Source: Desulfosporosinus nitroreducens
GTDB lineage: Bacteria; Bacillota; Desulfitobacteriia; Desulfitobacteriales; Desulfitobacteriaceae
Reading direction: 5' to 3'
Assembly: GCF_023897015.1 (NCBI RefSeq)
Contig: NZ_JAMHFY010000019.1
Coordinates: forward strand, 35,090 to 99,089
Length of the DNA stretch: 64,000 nt
In this document: in pieces, positions 1-8,771 of the stretch
Position numbering within the stretch: position 1 is the stretch's first letter
Layout of the letters: the number at the start of each line of letters is the position of its first letter
Translations under genes and position numbers: made by a program
The notes under the pieces: generated by a model
The model's database searches: none
Seen by the model: only the letters and a program-made list of their open reading frames with translations
Told to the model about the DNA's origin: nothing

Positions 1-159
1 GCTTTATTGTACATTTATATCCTTGTGCACAAGCATATAATTCTTAATGCTTTTTGATTCTATCCCTATTTTTAGTATTCTATGAACGATATTAGGATGC
101 TTGGATCAGTCGCCGATTTATGAATGTCCGAGAAGATTTTTGTGTTTGCAGTTGGATGA

Positions 160-378
160 TTAATGATAATTTAAATGTAAGATGTCCTCCATAAGATAAT
201 CTATTCCTTTGGCAGGACTAGGGATCTTCACGCCGATAGTTTCCAAGAAGGCCATACCAAAGGCGATTGATAGGAGAATTGAAAATACTGTTAATTCTCG
301 CCAATGTTTTTTCCTAATCAGACTTGGGACCTCAAAGAGGATGACCCCTACGAAAACACACACTAACAAAAATATCAT
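160..378 (-). CDS. Small membrane protein at the end of the ger operon
   Basis: The 72-residue product has an N-terminal hydrophobic segment (about residues 1-17), a short basic stretch (RKKHWRE) and a second hydrophobic segment (about 30-47), so it is probably a two-span membrane protein. The ATG lies five bases after the gerKB stop, with a GGAAGG ribosome site inside the end of gerKB, so it should be translated with the germination operon. I do not recognise a named family. Position suggests an accessory subunit of the germinant receptor; this is inference from context. No clear terminator is visible after it. Confidence 0.65.
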   Translation of the reverse strand: MIFLLVCVFVGVILFEVPSLIRKKHWRELTVFSILLSIAFGMAFLETIGVKIPSPAKGIDYLMEDILHLNYH

Positions 379-383
379 CTGGA

Positions 384-1484
384 TTAGTTCCTTCCGTTTC
401 TTTGGGGTAATTTTCGCAGTTTAGCTACAATTAAGGATATCAGAGGAATAACAATATAAATATGCATACTTAAGATTGGAGTGATATACATTGTTGAATA
501 GCTAAATTGCATTCTGGAATCATACGATATGAGAGATAAAGATATACCTATGATGCCAATAGGGATAACTACCGGCAGGTATGATCGCATCTTTGTGATT
601 TGAGCTACGCTCAAAACAGCAGCATAATAAAAAACACTGGTAATAATAAACAGCAAAAGTATTTGGGCCATTGACACTAAAACTTCTAACCGAGAAATAA
701 TTTTTCCAATATTGATTAAGCTTACTGCTAGTAAAGAAGGGGATGTTACTATTTCACTAAGGGGTCCCAGTGCTGCTATGTTACGTATCGTACCAGTTAA
801 CAGTATCAATCCGCCACTAATAATTCCCAATAGGACGGACCTTTTTGCTTGTTTTGGCTTGTTCATGTAAGGAATCACCATCAAAAAAACTAGTACTTCG
901 CAAACAGAAATATGCATTATTATATTAGTGCTTTGAATAAAATCCTCTAGCGGAATTTCAAAAACGGGTAAGAAATTAGTAAACTCCATGTTTTTTAGCA
1001 AAAGTGCAAACGTTAAGAGAATAATAATTCCCGGAATAAAGACGAAAATCACACTTATTCTGGCAATAACCTCGATCCCTTTGCGTACCGCCCAGGCGCA
1101 GATGAAAGTAAACATAGTCATAATTACGATGATCGGAGTTTCAGGCATAATAAACGTCAGCACAAAATCACCGATAAACCAGAGGTATCCGGATAATGAA
1201 ATTATAAAGAAATAGATATATTGCAAGGAAACCAACTTGCCAAAGTAGGGTCCGTAAATAAGATCATTGATTTCAATTATGTTTTTGCCCGGAAATTTGC
1301 TTGCAAGTGCAATGTAAATCAGTACTATAAATACTCCAATGATAAAGGCTGCTATCAAAGCTAGCCAGGTATCATGTTTGGAAATTGAATAGGCAAAGGA
1401 TAATGGGAAGAGTCCTCCCTGTATAAAACAGCTTATCAAAAACATCAATTGGGAACTCGATATTTCTCCTCTTTCAAGTCTCAT
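384..1484 (-). CDS. gerKB: Spore germination permease, GerAB/GerKB family
   Basis: This 366-residue protein is almost wholly hydrophobic with about ten predicted membrane spans, as expected for the B subunit of GerA-type germinant receptors (APC-superfamily fold). In this family the B subunit binds the germinant in the spore inner membrane and works with the A and C subunits. It starts with MRLERGEISSSQLMFLI, where the polar N-terminus followed by the first span is typical of GerAB proteins. The ribosome site (AAGGAG) lies in the last codons of gerKC. It is the third gene of the minus-strand operon gerKA-gerKC-gerKB. Length agrees with the family. Germinant specificity cannot be read from the sequence. 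Confidence 0.93.
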   Translation of the reverse strand: MRLERGEISSSQLMFLISCFIQGGLFPLSFAYSISKHDTWLALIAAFIIGVFIVLIYIALASKFPGKNIIEINDLIYGPYFGKLVSLQYIYFFIISLSGYLWFIGDFVLTFIMPETPIIVIMTMFTFICAWAVRKGIEVIARISVIFVFIPGIIILLTFALLLKNMEFTNFLPVFEIPLEDFIQSTNIIMHISVCEVLVFLMVIPYMNKPKQAKRSVLLGIISGGLILLTGTIRNIAALGPLSEIVTSPSLLAVSLINIGKIISRLEVLVSMAQILLLFIITSVFYYAAVLSVAQITKMRSYLPVVIPIGIIGISLSLISYDSRMQFSYSTMYITPILSMHIYIVIPLISLIVAKLRKLPQRNGRN

Positions 1485-1493
1485 CTGAAATTA

Positions 1494-2687
1494 TTACTCC
1501 TTTTCTGGTGGTGCGGCAGGTGGTCCTAAGTTACCGGATCTGCGTAATTTAGCCTTAACAAGAATCTCTACTTCAAGATCGGGGAAAATTTTATCCCAGT
1601 CGTCTTTCATCTCCTCCCACTCCTTGGGGTGTTTTTTATGTATAACCTCTCCAAAACCGAAGACATCTGCATTAAGCTTTTTGGCCTTGCTTAGAGCAGA
1701 TTCTATTTCATCTTTTATAGCCTCATTTTTTTTCTCTTCTAACGCTGCAACCGCGTCAGGGGATACTAAACTTGCTGTACAGGATTGATCGCCAATATTC
1801 CCCTCTTCTTTGACATCGATTTTTATGTAGGGCTTATTATTTATTATTTCTGAGGTAATTTTACTTTTGGCATTAATGATTTCTAAACTAACTGTACCTT
1901 CTTGGTCTGGACATTCAATATCAATAATGCCACTCTTTACTTCATTAATGACCCATAATAGGCCTCGAGTTTCCTCTTTGTTCATTTGACCAATTAATTT
2001 ATCGCGTTTAAAAACTGCTGTGCCGGAAACTTCCAATTCCTTATTATCAGCTTTTCCTTTAATACTAATGATTGGAGCAATCGGTGCAGTTGTCGGACTC
2101 ATTATGCGAGTAACAAACTGATTTAGCCGAATAACAATTGTCTGTGAGTTTGCAGCTTGTGAATCCATTAAATCTGAAACACCGACCGAGGGAATTTTTT
2201 CTAGGTGTGATTTTACACTTAAGATATCACTTGACTTATCTTCCGCGACCAACATTAATACCTCTAAACGGGTTTCCTGGTCTCTAAGAAGGAAATCAAG
2301 GTATTCTTGAATTCCCTGTTTGGCAAGAGATTGACCAAAGATAATGATTTGATTATGTGGAAAATACAATTTGCGGCTTGTTCTATGCGTAAAGCCTCTA
2401 ATTGTTGAAAACATGCTCTCCCCTGAGTTCTTGACATTCCAATAAGCACCGCCACCACTGCTGCTGCTTCCGGCGCCACCTTCCTCAGGAGTACTCGATT
2501 TGAGCTCAGACGTTTTTATTATTTGCGTTGTAATTTCTAATTTATCAGTACCCTCGGCTTTGTCTATGCCTACGCCCATGACAATTCCTAAGGCAGGCAA
2601 CTCACGACGATTCCAACAACCTGTTGTGCCTAGAGTGAGAATTATAATTATTAGCGGTGTGACGATAATCTTGATAAGCCCTTTCAT
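1494..2687 (-). CDS. gerKC: Spore germination lipoprotein, Ger(x)C family
   Basis: The 397-residue protein begins with a lipoprotein signal peptide: a basic start, a hydrophobic run and a TTGC lipobox with the lipidated Cys at residue 24, followed by WNRRELPALGIVMGVGIDK, the hallmark opening of Ger(x)C proteins. The C subunit is anchored outside the spore inner membrane next to the A and B subunits. A Gly/Ser-rich loop is seen near residues 70-80 and a Pro-rich tail ends the protein. A ribosome site (AGAGG) precedes the ATG. It sits between gerKA and gerKB in one minus-strand transcription unit, the usual A-C-B order of gerK-type operons. Confidence 0.94.
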   Translation of the reverse strand: MKGLIKIIVTPLIIIILTLGTTGCWNRRELPALGIVMGVGIDKAEGTDKLEITTQIIKTSELKSSTPEEGGAGSSSSGGGAYWNVKNSGESMFSTIRGFTHRTSRKLYFPHNQIIIFGQSLAKQGIQEYLDFLLRDQETRLEVLMLVAEDKSSDILSVKSHLEKIPSVGVSDLMDSQAANSQTIVIRLNQFVTRIMSPTTAPIAPIISIKGKADNKELEVSGTAVFKRDKLIGQMNKEETRGLLWVINEVKSGIIDIECPDQEGTVSLEIINAKSKITSEIINNKPYIKIDVKEEGNIGDQSCTASLVSPDAVAALEEKKNEAIKDEIESALSKAKKLNADVFGFGEVIHKKHPKEWEEMKDDWDKIFPDLEVEILVKAKLRRSGNLGPPAAPPEKE

Positions 2688-2709
2688 AATTAACCTCTAT
2701 CTAAAAGAA

Positions 2710-4338
2710 TTATTTTGACTGAGTATCTTCTTCTAAGGGAGGACTGGGTTTCAAACGGAATTCCTGACGTTTAGGATCATGCCAACCGATCGTTCTAGGA
2801 CGGGCTATCATTGCCCATAGTGGTGCTCTTATAAAGGAATCTTTTAAATCACTCACACTAAGGGGAGCGAGAGGGGACAAATAAGGAGTACCAAAGGATC
2901 TTAAGGAAGTTAAATGAATTAAGAGTCCAATAAAACCGATCATAATTCCGAAGCCTCCTGAAAAACCAGCTAAGATAACAAAGAGTATTCGCAGTATTCC
3001 TCCAGAGTCCGTTTGGGCTGGAACCACAAAACTTGCTACGGCAGTCAAGGCAACCACGATTACCATAGGTGCTCCAATTAGTCCTGCGGTCACAGCGGAT
3101 TGTCCAATAACCAAAGCCCCCACAATGCTAACTGCTTGGCCAACAGGCCTTGGTAATCTTACACCAGCCTCTCTTAATATCTCAAAAACAACTCCCATAC
3201 CCATGGCTTCTACCAATGCTGGGAAAGGTACTCCCTCCTGCGCTGCCGCCATACTAAACAACAGTGGGGTAGGAATCAATTCCTGATGAAAAGTTGTTAA
3301 GGCTACATAAGTTGCAGGGGCAAAGATACTAATTGCGTAAGCTAAATATCTAATCATTCGTATAAAGCTTACAAAATATGGTCTGGAATAATAATCTTCA
3401 GAGCACTGAAAGCTTTCAATCAGAAGCATTGGAACAGTGAGGACAAATGGAGTGCCATCTATTAGAATGGCTACACGTCCCTCCAGGATTTTGGCAGCTG
3501 CTGAATCGGGTTTTTCTGTATTTGCCACGGTAGAAAATATGGAAAAAGGGGCATCTTCAACAAATTGTTCTATGTAACCGGACTCCAAAATTGAGTCGGT
3601 TTTAATATCATTTAACCTTCGTTTAATTTCCTCAATGAGCAAAGGATTAGCGAGGCCTTTTATATAGGCAATACTAACACTTGTTTTAGTACGCTGACCG
3701 ATTTTCATGGATTCTATTGTTAAATCCGAATTCTTTATTTTACGCCTTAATAAGGTAGTATTTGTCAGTAAGCTTTCTATAAAGCCTTCGCGCGGTCCCC
3801 GGACAACAGATTCGGTTTTAGGTTCATCGACACTACGGGACTTCCAGTCCGCGGTCATGATCATTAAAGCCTCATGACAATTATTGACCAACAGAATAGT
3901 CGAACCTGACAGACAGCTATCGAGTATTTCATCGATATTAACAGATTTATTGACTTCTCCCACCGAAAGCATGGTTGTTCTAATCATCTCGACATCGTCA
4001 AGTTTTGGTGCTGAATTAATTGAAAGACGTGATTCAAACATTAAAGGCTTTAGGATACTCTCATTAATAATCGTCGGATCTGTCATTCCACTTAGATATA
4101 TTAAGGCAGCATTGACTTGCCGCTGCCTGTCAAAAGTGAATTCTCGTATTACAACATCATAATTGTTTCCTATAACGCCTTTGATAAGGTCCAGGTTTGT
4201 TTTAAGGCTTTGAGAAAGGTTAGTTAGGGTATTTGGGCCATCTTGTGAAGGTTCTTGTTTATTACGTTCAAGGGCGTTTTGGCACAGTAACTTTAAAAAT
4301 TTTGATTTTTTAATTAGATAACGAAGCACTACCCCCAT
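2710..4338 (-). CDS. gerKA: Spore germination protein, GerA family subunit A
   Basis: At 542 residues this is a full-length GerA/GerKA-type A subunit: a large soluble N-terminal domain (about 1-310) followed by a membrane domain with about five spans. The conserved block RPVGQAVSIVGALVIGQ occurs in the membrane part (about residues 390-410). In the family the A subunits form an oligomeric channel through which ions leave the spore core during germination. It is the first gene of the operon. The ATG has AAAGGG directly against it, so the GTG three codons later is an alternative start. A forespore (sigma G) promoter would be expected but I could not identify one with confidence. Confidence 0.94.
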   Translation of the reverse strand: MGVVLRYLIKKSKFLKLLCQNALERNKQEPSQDGPNTLTNLSQSLKTNLDLIKGVIGNNYDVVIREFTFDRQRQVNAALIYLSGMTDPTIINESILKPLMFESRLSINSAPKLDDVEMIRTTMLSVGEVNKSVNIDEILDSCLSGSTILLVNNCHEALMIMTADWKSRSVDEPKTESVVRGPREGFIESLLTNTTLLRRKIKNSDLTIESMKIGQRTKTSVSIAYIKGLANPLLIEEIKRRLNDIKTDSILESGYIEQFVEDAPFSIFSTVANTEKPDSAAAKILEGRVAILIDGTPFVLTVPMLLIESFQCSEDYYSRPYFVSFIRMIRYLAYAISIFAPATYVALTTFHQELIPTPLLFSMAAAQEGVPFPALVEAMGMGVVFEILREAGVRLPRPVGQAVSIVGALVIGQSAVTAGLIGAPMVIVVALTAVASFVVPAQTDSGGILRILFVILAGFSGGFGIMIGFIGLLIHLTSLRSFGTPYLSPLAPLSVSDLKDSFIRAPLWAMIARPRTIGWHDPKRQEFRLKPSPPLEEDTQSK

Positions 4339-4988
4339 CCCTTTCCTATAGTCTTCTTATTAATATCACCAATGTAGGCTGAAGTTATTTACTGTTTAAC
4401 GAAGAAGGATAATTGCTTAAAAAATAATAAAGAAAAGCACATGGAAAAATTGACATGGCTTAACCGTATTAGAAAAGAAAAGAAAAGAAAAGAAAAGAAA
4501 AGAAAGGGAAGGGAAGGGTAAATTTCAAACAGTTCTTATTTATTATAATATTTAGAAAATTTAAAGGATTTAGAATTGATGCGTCGAATATCTTTCAGAT
4601 AGTTGCCGCCTTATCTTTTTTACTTAAGTATTGTCTAAGAGAGAATGCCACAGATGATAATGCATGTATACTGCCAGAAATAGACCCTTTTTTCACACGC
4701 GAATTTCAAAGAGTTGATTTAAGCAAATCTCCATTGATTCCCTAGCAGTCATGAATGCATTACGAAAATTTTAGGAAAGGATGGTGAAGTCAATTAAGTA
4801 GCAAATAGCCTGCTATGAATTGTAAAAATACTAAGATTTTTTAGTTAGAATCGCAGCTGTTGAATTTGTGGGTTGCCAAGAGTGTTTAAGAGGTTTGCCT
4901 GAAAGGTATCCAGATATCACAACGGAGTCAAGAATGCCCTGGATAACTTGATTCTAATACTTAAAAAGTATTAAGGGGTTGGTTTAAT
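4339..4988. other. 650-bp divergent intergenic region between gerKA and buk
   Basis: The region is AT-rich and must carry the gerKA promoter (leftward) and the buk promoter (rightward). Apart from the polypurine repeat at 4471-4518 I see no gene. The stretch 4560-4980 holds no open frame with a ribosome site and no recognisable riboswitch. Confidence 0.5.
4471..4518 (+). repeat. Polypurine pentamer microsatellite
   Basis: Seven consecutive AGAAA units (4471-4505) pass without a break into two and a half GGGAA units (4506-4518), keeping the five-base period. One strand is entirely purine for 48 bases. Such tracts mutate by slippage and can form triplex DNA. It lies about 135 bp upstream of gerKA and 470 bp upstream of buk. 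Confidence 0.9.
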
Positions 4989-6062
4989 ATGAAACAATAT
5001 AAAATACTGACTATCAATTTCGGATCGACCTCAAGTAAACTGGCCTATTATGTCAACGAAGAATGTAAATTGAAAACATCGTTGGACCATTCGGTACAAG
5101 AACTGTCGGTGTTTGGTGATGTATTGGAGCAAGATGGTTACCGCCGCGCTGCAATTGAAAGATTTCTTAAGGACAACGGTCTTAATTTTAATGAGCTCGA
5201 TGTAGTTGCTGCACGTGGCGGGCACACCAAGCCTCTAGAAGGCGGAGTATATAAAATCGACGAAAACATGTTGGAACAACAGGCCTCAGGTTTGTATGGG
5301 AGACATGCTTGCGATGTTGGCAGCAAAATTGCTTACAAGATGGCGGAAGGAACTAATGTTCTTCCAGTGGTAGTTGATCCGCCTGTAACGGATGAATTTA
5401 TTGAAGAAGCCCGTTTATCCGGACATCCGGAGCTACCGCGTGAGAGTCGGTTTCATGCCTTGAACCACCGGGCGACAGGCAAGCGTTTTGCCCATGATAC
5501 TGGCAAAAAATATGAGGATTTGAATCTTATTGTTGCTCATATGGGCGGTGGCATTACAGTTGCAGCACATCGCAAGGGTAAAATGATTGATGCCACAAAT
5601 GGCATTGATGGTGATGGTCCATTTTCTACTAACCGGACAGGGGGGCTACCAGTAGGCTCTTTGGTCAATTTGTGTTTTTCGGGACGATACAGCCATAAAG
5701 AAATTAAAAAAATGCTCAATGGAGAAGGTGGTTTAACCGCTTACCTTAAGGAGAATGATGTGTGGACGGTTGAAGAGAAAGCGGCCGAAGACAGTTATTT
5801 CGCGTTGTGTTTAGAAGGAATGATCTATCAGACCTGCAAGGAAATTGCGGCCATGGGGGCTGTACTGGAAGGTAATGTCGATGCCGTTATTATTACGGGG
5901 GGGATTGCCAATTCGAAAAAAATTACCGCAAGGATGAAAGAGAGAATTGGGTTTGTTGCACCAGTTATCTTTTACCCTGGTGAGAATGAAATGGATGCCT
6001 TAGCTCTTGGGGCACTGGAAGTTCTTAAAGGTAATGAGCCCCTTAAAACTGTATCAGTATAG
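4989..6062 (+). CDS. buk: Butyrate kinase
   Basis: The 357-residue product is an ASKHA-fold acyl kinase that interconverts butyrate plus ATP and butyryl phosphate. The opening ILTINFGSTSSKLAYY matches the acetate/butyrate kinase signature, and the nucleotide-binding stretch MGGGITVAAHRKGKMID and the later ITGGIANSKK are in place. Length (about 355) fits butyrate kinase better than acetate kinase (about 400). It is followed 11 bases later by ptb, so the pair probably makes or uses butyrate or a branched-chain acyl group with ATP formation. The order buk-ptb is the reverse of the ptb-buk order of Clostridium acetobutylicum. AAGGGG precedes the ATG. Confidence 0.95.
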   Translation: MKQYKILTINFGSTSSKLAYYVNEECKLKTSLDHSVQELSVFGDVLEQDGYRRAAIERFLKDNGLNFNELDVVAARGGHTKPLEGGVYKIDENMLEQQASGLYGRHACDVGSKIAYKMAEGTNVLPVVVDPPVTDEFIEEARLSGHPELPRESRFHALNHRATGKRFAHDTGKKYEDLNLIVAHMGGGITVAAHRKGKMIDATNGIDGDGPFSTNRTGGLPVGSLVNLCFSGRYSHKEIKKMLNGEGGLTAYLKENDVWTVEEKAAEDSYFALCLEGMIYQTCKEIAAMGAVLEGNVDAVIITGGIANSKKITARMKERIGFVAPVIFYPGENEMDALALGALEVLKGNEPLKTVSV

Positions 6063-6073
6063 GAGGAGAAAAG

Positions 6074-6997
6074 ATGGGGTTTGCTGATTTTAGTGAGATT
6101 TTAACATGGCTTAAAGCTAACAATATTTCAAAAAAAGCTGCGGTAGCGGCGGCTCATGACTTAGATGCACTGTCCTCTGTTGTTGCTGCCAAGCGTGAAG
6201 GGATTCTTGAGTCCATCCTAGTTGGGGATGGAGAAAAGATACGGAATTTTTTAGCAGAATTGGGGGAAGACGCAACAGCTTGGGAAATCATTGAAGAAAA
6301 GGATGATGCCAAGGCTGCCCAGATAGTCGCTCAACTTGTTGCCGATAAAAAAGCAGATATGCCAATGAAAGGTTTATTGCAGACAGCCACTTTTATGAAG
6401 GCTGTTCTTAATAAAGATATGGGGATGATTAGTGATAAGGCAATCATTAGTCAATCAACTATCTTCCATTATAAACAAGAAAATCGACTGATGTTGGTCA
6501 CTGATTGCGCTATTAATGTTGCTCCCGATTACAGTATGAAAGTACAGATTGTTCAAAATGCCGTAAAGTTATGCCATCAGTTGGGAATTGAAAAACCAAA
6601 AGTTGCAATTGTGGCGCCGCTTGAACAAGTTAATCCGAATATACAGTCCACTGTTGATGCAGCTATGTTGACAATTGCCAATATGCGCGGGCAGATTAAA
6701 GGCTGTTTTGTGGACGGACCGCTAGGTTTTGACAATGCAGTTTCTCTTGAAGCGGTACAGCATAAAGGGATAAAAAGCGAAGTTGCCGGTCGTGCGGATG
6801 TATTAGTTATGCCCGATTTGGCAGCAGGCAATATATTAGATAAATCATTGAGATACTTTTCTGGATATACGGCAGCGGGGGTAGTGTCTGGCGCCAACGT
6901 GCCACTGATATTTACATCCAGAACCGATACAGCGGAAAATAAGCTTAATTCTATTGTAGTTTCAGTACTTCAAGCGTTGAAAAAGGATGTTGTATAG
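6074..6997 (+). CDS. ptb: Phosphate butyryltransferase
   Basis: The 307-residue product belongs to the phosphate acetyl/butyryltransferase family and converts butyryl-CoA plus phosphate to butyryl phosphate and CoA. Typical stretches are VAIVAPLEQVNPNIQSTVDA, FVDGPLGFDNAVS, VLVMPDLAAGNILDKSL and GANVPLIFTSRTD. Length matches Ptb (about 300). A strong AGGAGGAG ribosome site follows directly on the buk stop, so the two genes are co-transcribed. A hairpin 40 bases downstream closes the unit. A role with branched acyl-CoAs from amino acid breakdown is also possible for this family. Confidence 0.95.
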   Translation: MGFADFSEILTWLKANNISKKAAVAAAHDLDALSSVVAAKREGILESILVGDGEKIRNFLAELGEDATAWEIIEEKDDAKAAQIVAQLVADKKADMPMKGLLQTATFMKAVLNKDMGMISDKAIISQSTIFHYKQENRLMLVTDCAINVAPDYSMKVQIVQNAVKLCHQLGIEKPKVAIVAPLEQVNPNIQSTVDAAMLTIANMRGQIKGCFVDGPLGFDNAVSLEAVQHKGIKSEVAGRADVLVMPDLAAGNILDKSLRYFSGYTAAGVVSGANVPLIFTSRTDTAENKLNSIVVSVLQALKKDVV

Positions 6998-7037
6998 GCA
7001 TTGATTTTGAATATATTCCTTTTGATGGAATAACAAG

Positions 7038-7063
7038 GAACACCCACTTAATAGTGGGTGTTC
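7038..7063 (+). terminator. Hairpin after ptb
   Basis: An 11-bp perfect stem (GAACACCCACT / AGTGGGTGTTC) with a TAAT loop lies 40 bases after ptb. There is no T-run after it, so it may be an inefficient terminator or an mRNA 3-prime stabiliser. The remaining 240 bases to cobS show nothing further. Confidence 0.6.
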
Positions 7064-7305
7064 GAACGTAGATAAAAGTATTTTGCAGCAAACAGAAAAA
7101 CGGGTATCAAATAAATCAGATGAAGGCCACGATGGTTTTGTCTGGGATATGGGCGAATGGTAAAGCGTCAGTAAAGGAGCGCTTGGGAGCACTATCATTT
7201 AGATACGTGCCTTTTTGTGTTAATTATTTGTTTTACCCGTAATGTCCGTTGTAATCTCTTTATTGTAGCGCAGAGAAGCATCCAATAATGCTTTAAGGGT
7301 GTTGA

Positions 7306-8052
7306 TTATCTTAGGAAGGGAAAAGCGGCCAATAAACAGACAACTTCAGAAAGCTCAATTATTGCTCCGTAAAGGTCACCAGTTAATCCCCCTAATAGGG
7401 AGGAAATCCTAGCAGCCCAAAGGGTTACAGCAAGGACACAGACTCCAAAAGCGATAAGGCCGGCAAATGAAGCTAGATAAAAGGAGGCTCCTAGAACTAA
7501 CCCCCCACTGAAAAGAAACGGAAGCCAGCGGGTTGTCTCATGAATGCCTTTTCCCAGCCCTTGGGGGCGGGCATAAGGAAACCCGACCATCCCAATCTGA
7601 AATACCCAGCGTGAGAGCATGGGCATAACCAGGAGGATGGGAAACTGAGAGGGTGTCAGACTGGCGAGCAAGGAGAATTTCAGGAGCAGTAAGCCAAAGA
7701 GAGCCATACAGGCGTGAGCCCCAATCCTACTGTCCTTCATGATCTCCAGAATGCGTTCAGGACTTCGGGCGGACAATAAACCATCCATACTATCCATGAA
7801 CCCATCGAGATGGAGCCCTCCTGTAAGCATTAACTCTGCAACCAACAAGAGAGCACCCAGAACCAAGGGGGGGAAGTAAAGAGTTAACCCTTTCGCCAGA
7901 AGCCAGAGAATGAGTCCTATGACAAGTCCGACCAAGGGATAATAACGATAACTACGTGAAAATTCTTCAGAGGTAATTTCAACTTTAGGTGCAGGCAAAG
8001 GGAGTCGAGTCAAAAAGGTAAGTGCAATTAGAAAGCTACGCAAATTAATCAC
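7306..8052 (-). CDS. cobS: Adenosylcobinamide-GDP ribazoletransferase (cobalamin synthase)
   Basis: The 248-residue polytopic membrane protein joins adenosylcobinamide-GDP to alpha-ribazole in the last steps of cobalamin synthesis. The acidic motif GGLHLDGFMDSMDGLLSA (about residues 78-95) is the CobS metal/substrate signature, preceded by the typical opening FLTRLPLP. About six membrane spans are seen. Its ATG overlaps the cobU stop by four bases, so the two are translationally coupled. Third gene of cobT-cobU-cobS, expected to be shut off by B12 through the upstream riboswitch. Confidence 0.96.
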   Translation of the reverse strand: MINLRSFLIALTFLTRLPLPAPKVEITSEEFSRSYRYYPLVGLVIGLILWLLAKGLTLYFPPLVLGALLLVAELMLTGGLHLDGFMDSMDGLLSARSPERILEIMKDSRIGAHACMALFGLLLLKFSLLASLTPSQFPILLVMPMLSRWVFQIGMVGFPYARPQGLGKGIHETTRWLPFLFSGGLVLGASFYLASFAGLIAFGVCVLAVTLWAARISSLLGGLTGDLYGAIIELSEVVCLLAAFPFLR

Positions 8053-8699
8053 TCCTTGAGCAGGGAAGCAAGCAACTTTTCGCCGGAGTGTTTTATCTCC
8101 ATGGGGATACCTGCCACGACTACATATACATCATCAGCGCTTGAAGCTAGAATTTGGTTGCTTCGTCCGGCTAAATCCCGGTAAGCTCGGGCTAAAGGAT
8201 TTTCAGGAACAATTCCTTGGCCGACTTCGTTGGAGACAAAGATGACTTGCGGTTTGATTTCTCGAGCTAGATGGGCAACGTTCTTCACCACATCCAAGAT
8301 CTGAGGTTCAAGCAAGTTATTGAAGGCATCATGGCCGTTTTCCAGGTCTATCGAGAATTCTTCCCCGCCAGGGCAGGAAGGGGTCGCGGGTTGTGATTGA
8401 CCTGCCAAGAGCAGATTAGTAAGCCAAAGGGTGACACAATCAAGGAGAATGACCCCATCTTCATCTTTAAGTTGAAGCAAAGTTTCACGGATATTGATAG
8501 GTTCTTCGATTAGTCGCCAATGGGGTGGACGTTGCAGTTGGTGCTTTTTGACGCGGAGGGCCATTTCTTCGTCCCAAATCTGAGCGGTCGCAATGTAAAT
8601 GACCGGACGCTTGGCCTGAGCGGCAAGAAGTTCTGCAAAGGAGCTTTTGCCGCTTCGAGCACCGCCTGTAACTAGTGTAAATTGAGACATAGCATTCAT
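8049..8699 (-). CDS. cobU: Adenosylcobinamide kinase / adenosylcobinamide-phosphate guanylyltransferase
   Basis: The 216-residue enzyme phosphorylates adenosylcobinamide and then adds GMP, making the activated substrate for CobS. A P-loop GGARSGKSSFAE stands at residues 11-22, and the C-terminal block FVSNEVGQGIVPENPLARAY plus the DLAGR motif is diagnostic for CobU/CobP. A linker rich in small residues near position 100-125 looks like a short insertion compared with the roughly 180-residue family norm. It lies 72 bases after cobT and overlaps cobS. The start MNAMSQFTLVTGG has a possible alternative at the second Met. Confidence 0.95.
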   Translation of the reverse strand: MNAMSQFTLVTGGARSGKSSFAELLAAQAKRPVIYIATAQIWDEEMALRVKKHQLQRPPHWRLIEEPINIRETLLQLKDEDGVILLDCVTLWLTNLLLAGQSQPATPSCPGGEEFSIDLENGHDAFNNLLEPQILDVVKNVAHLAREIKPQVIFVSNEVGQGIVPENPLARAYRDLAGRSNQILASSADDVYVVVAGIPMEIKHSGEKLLASLLKE

Positions 8700-8771
8700 C
8701 GACTCCCATGTTTTTGTGATTAAGACAAGAATAAGACATGAATAAGGCTTGTATTCCTGTATTCCATTGAT

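Noticed and set aside
22..33. 12-base palindrome CTTGTGCACAAG at the window edge
   Set aside because: Too short and without a neighbouring start site in the window to assign a role.
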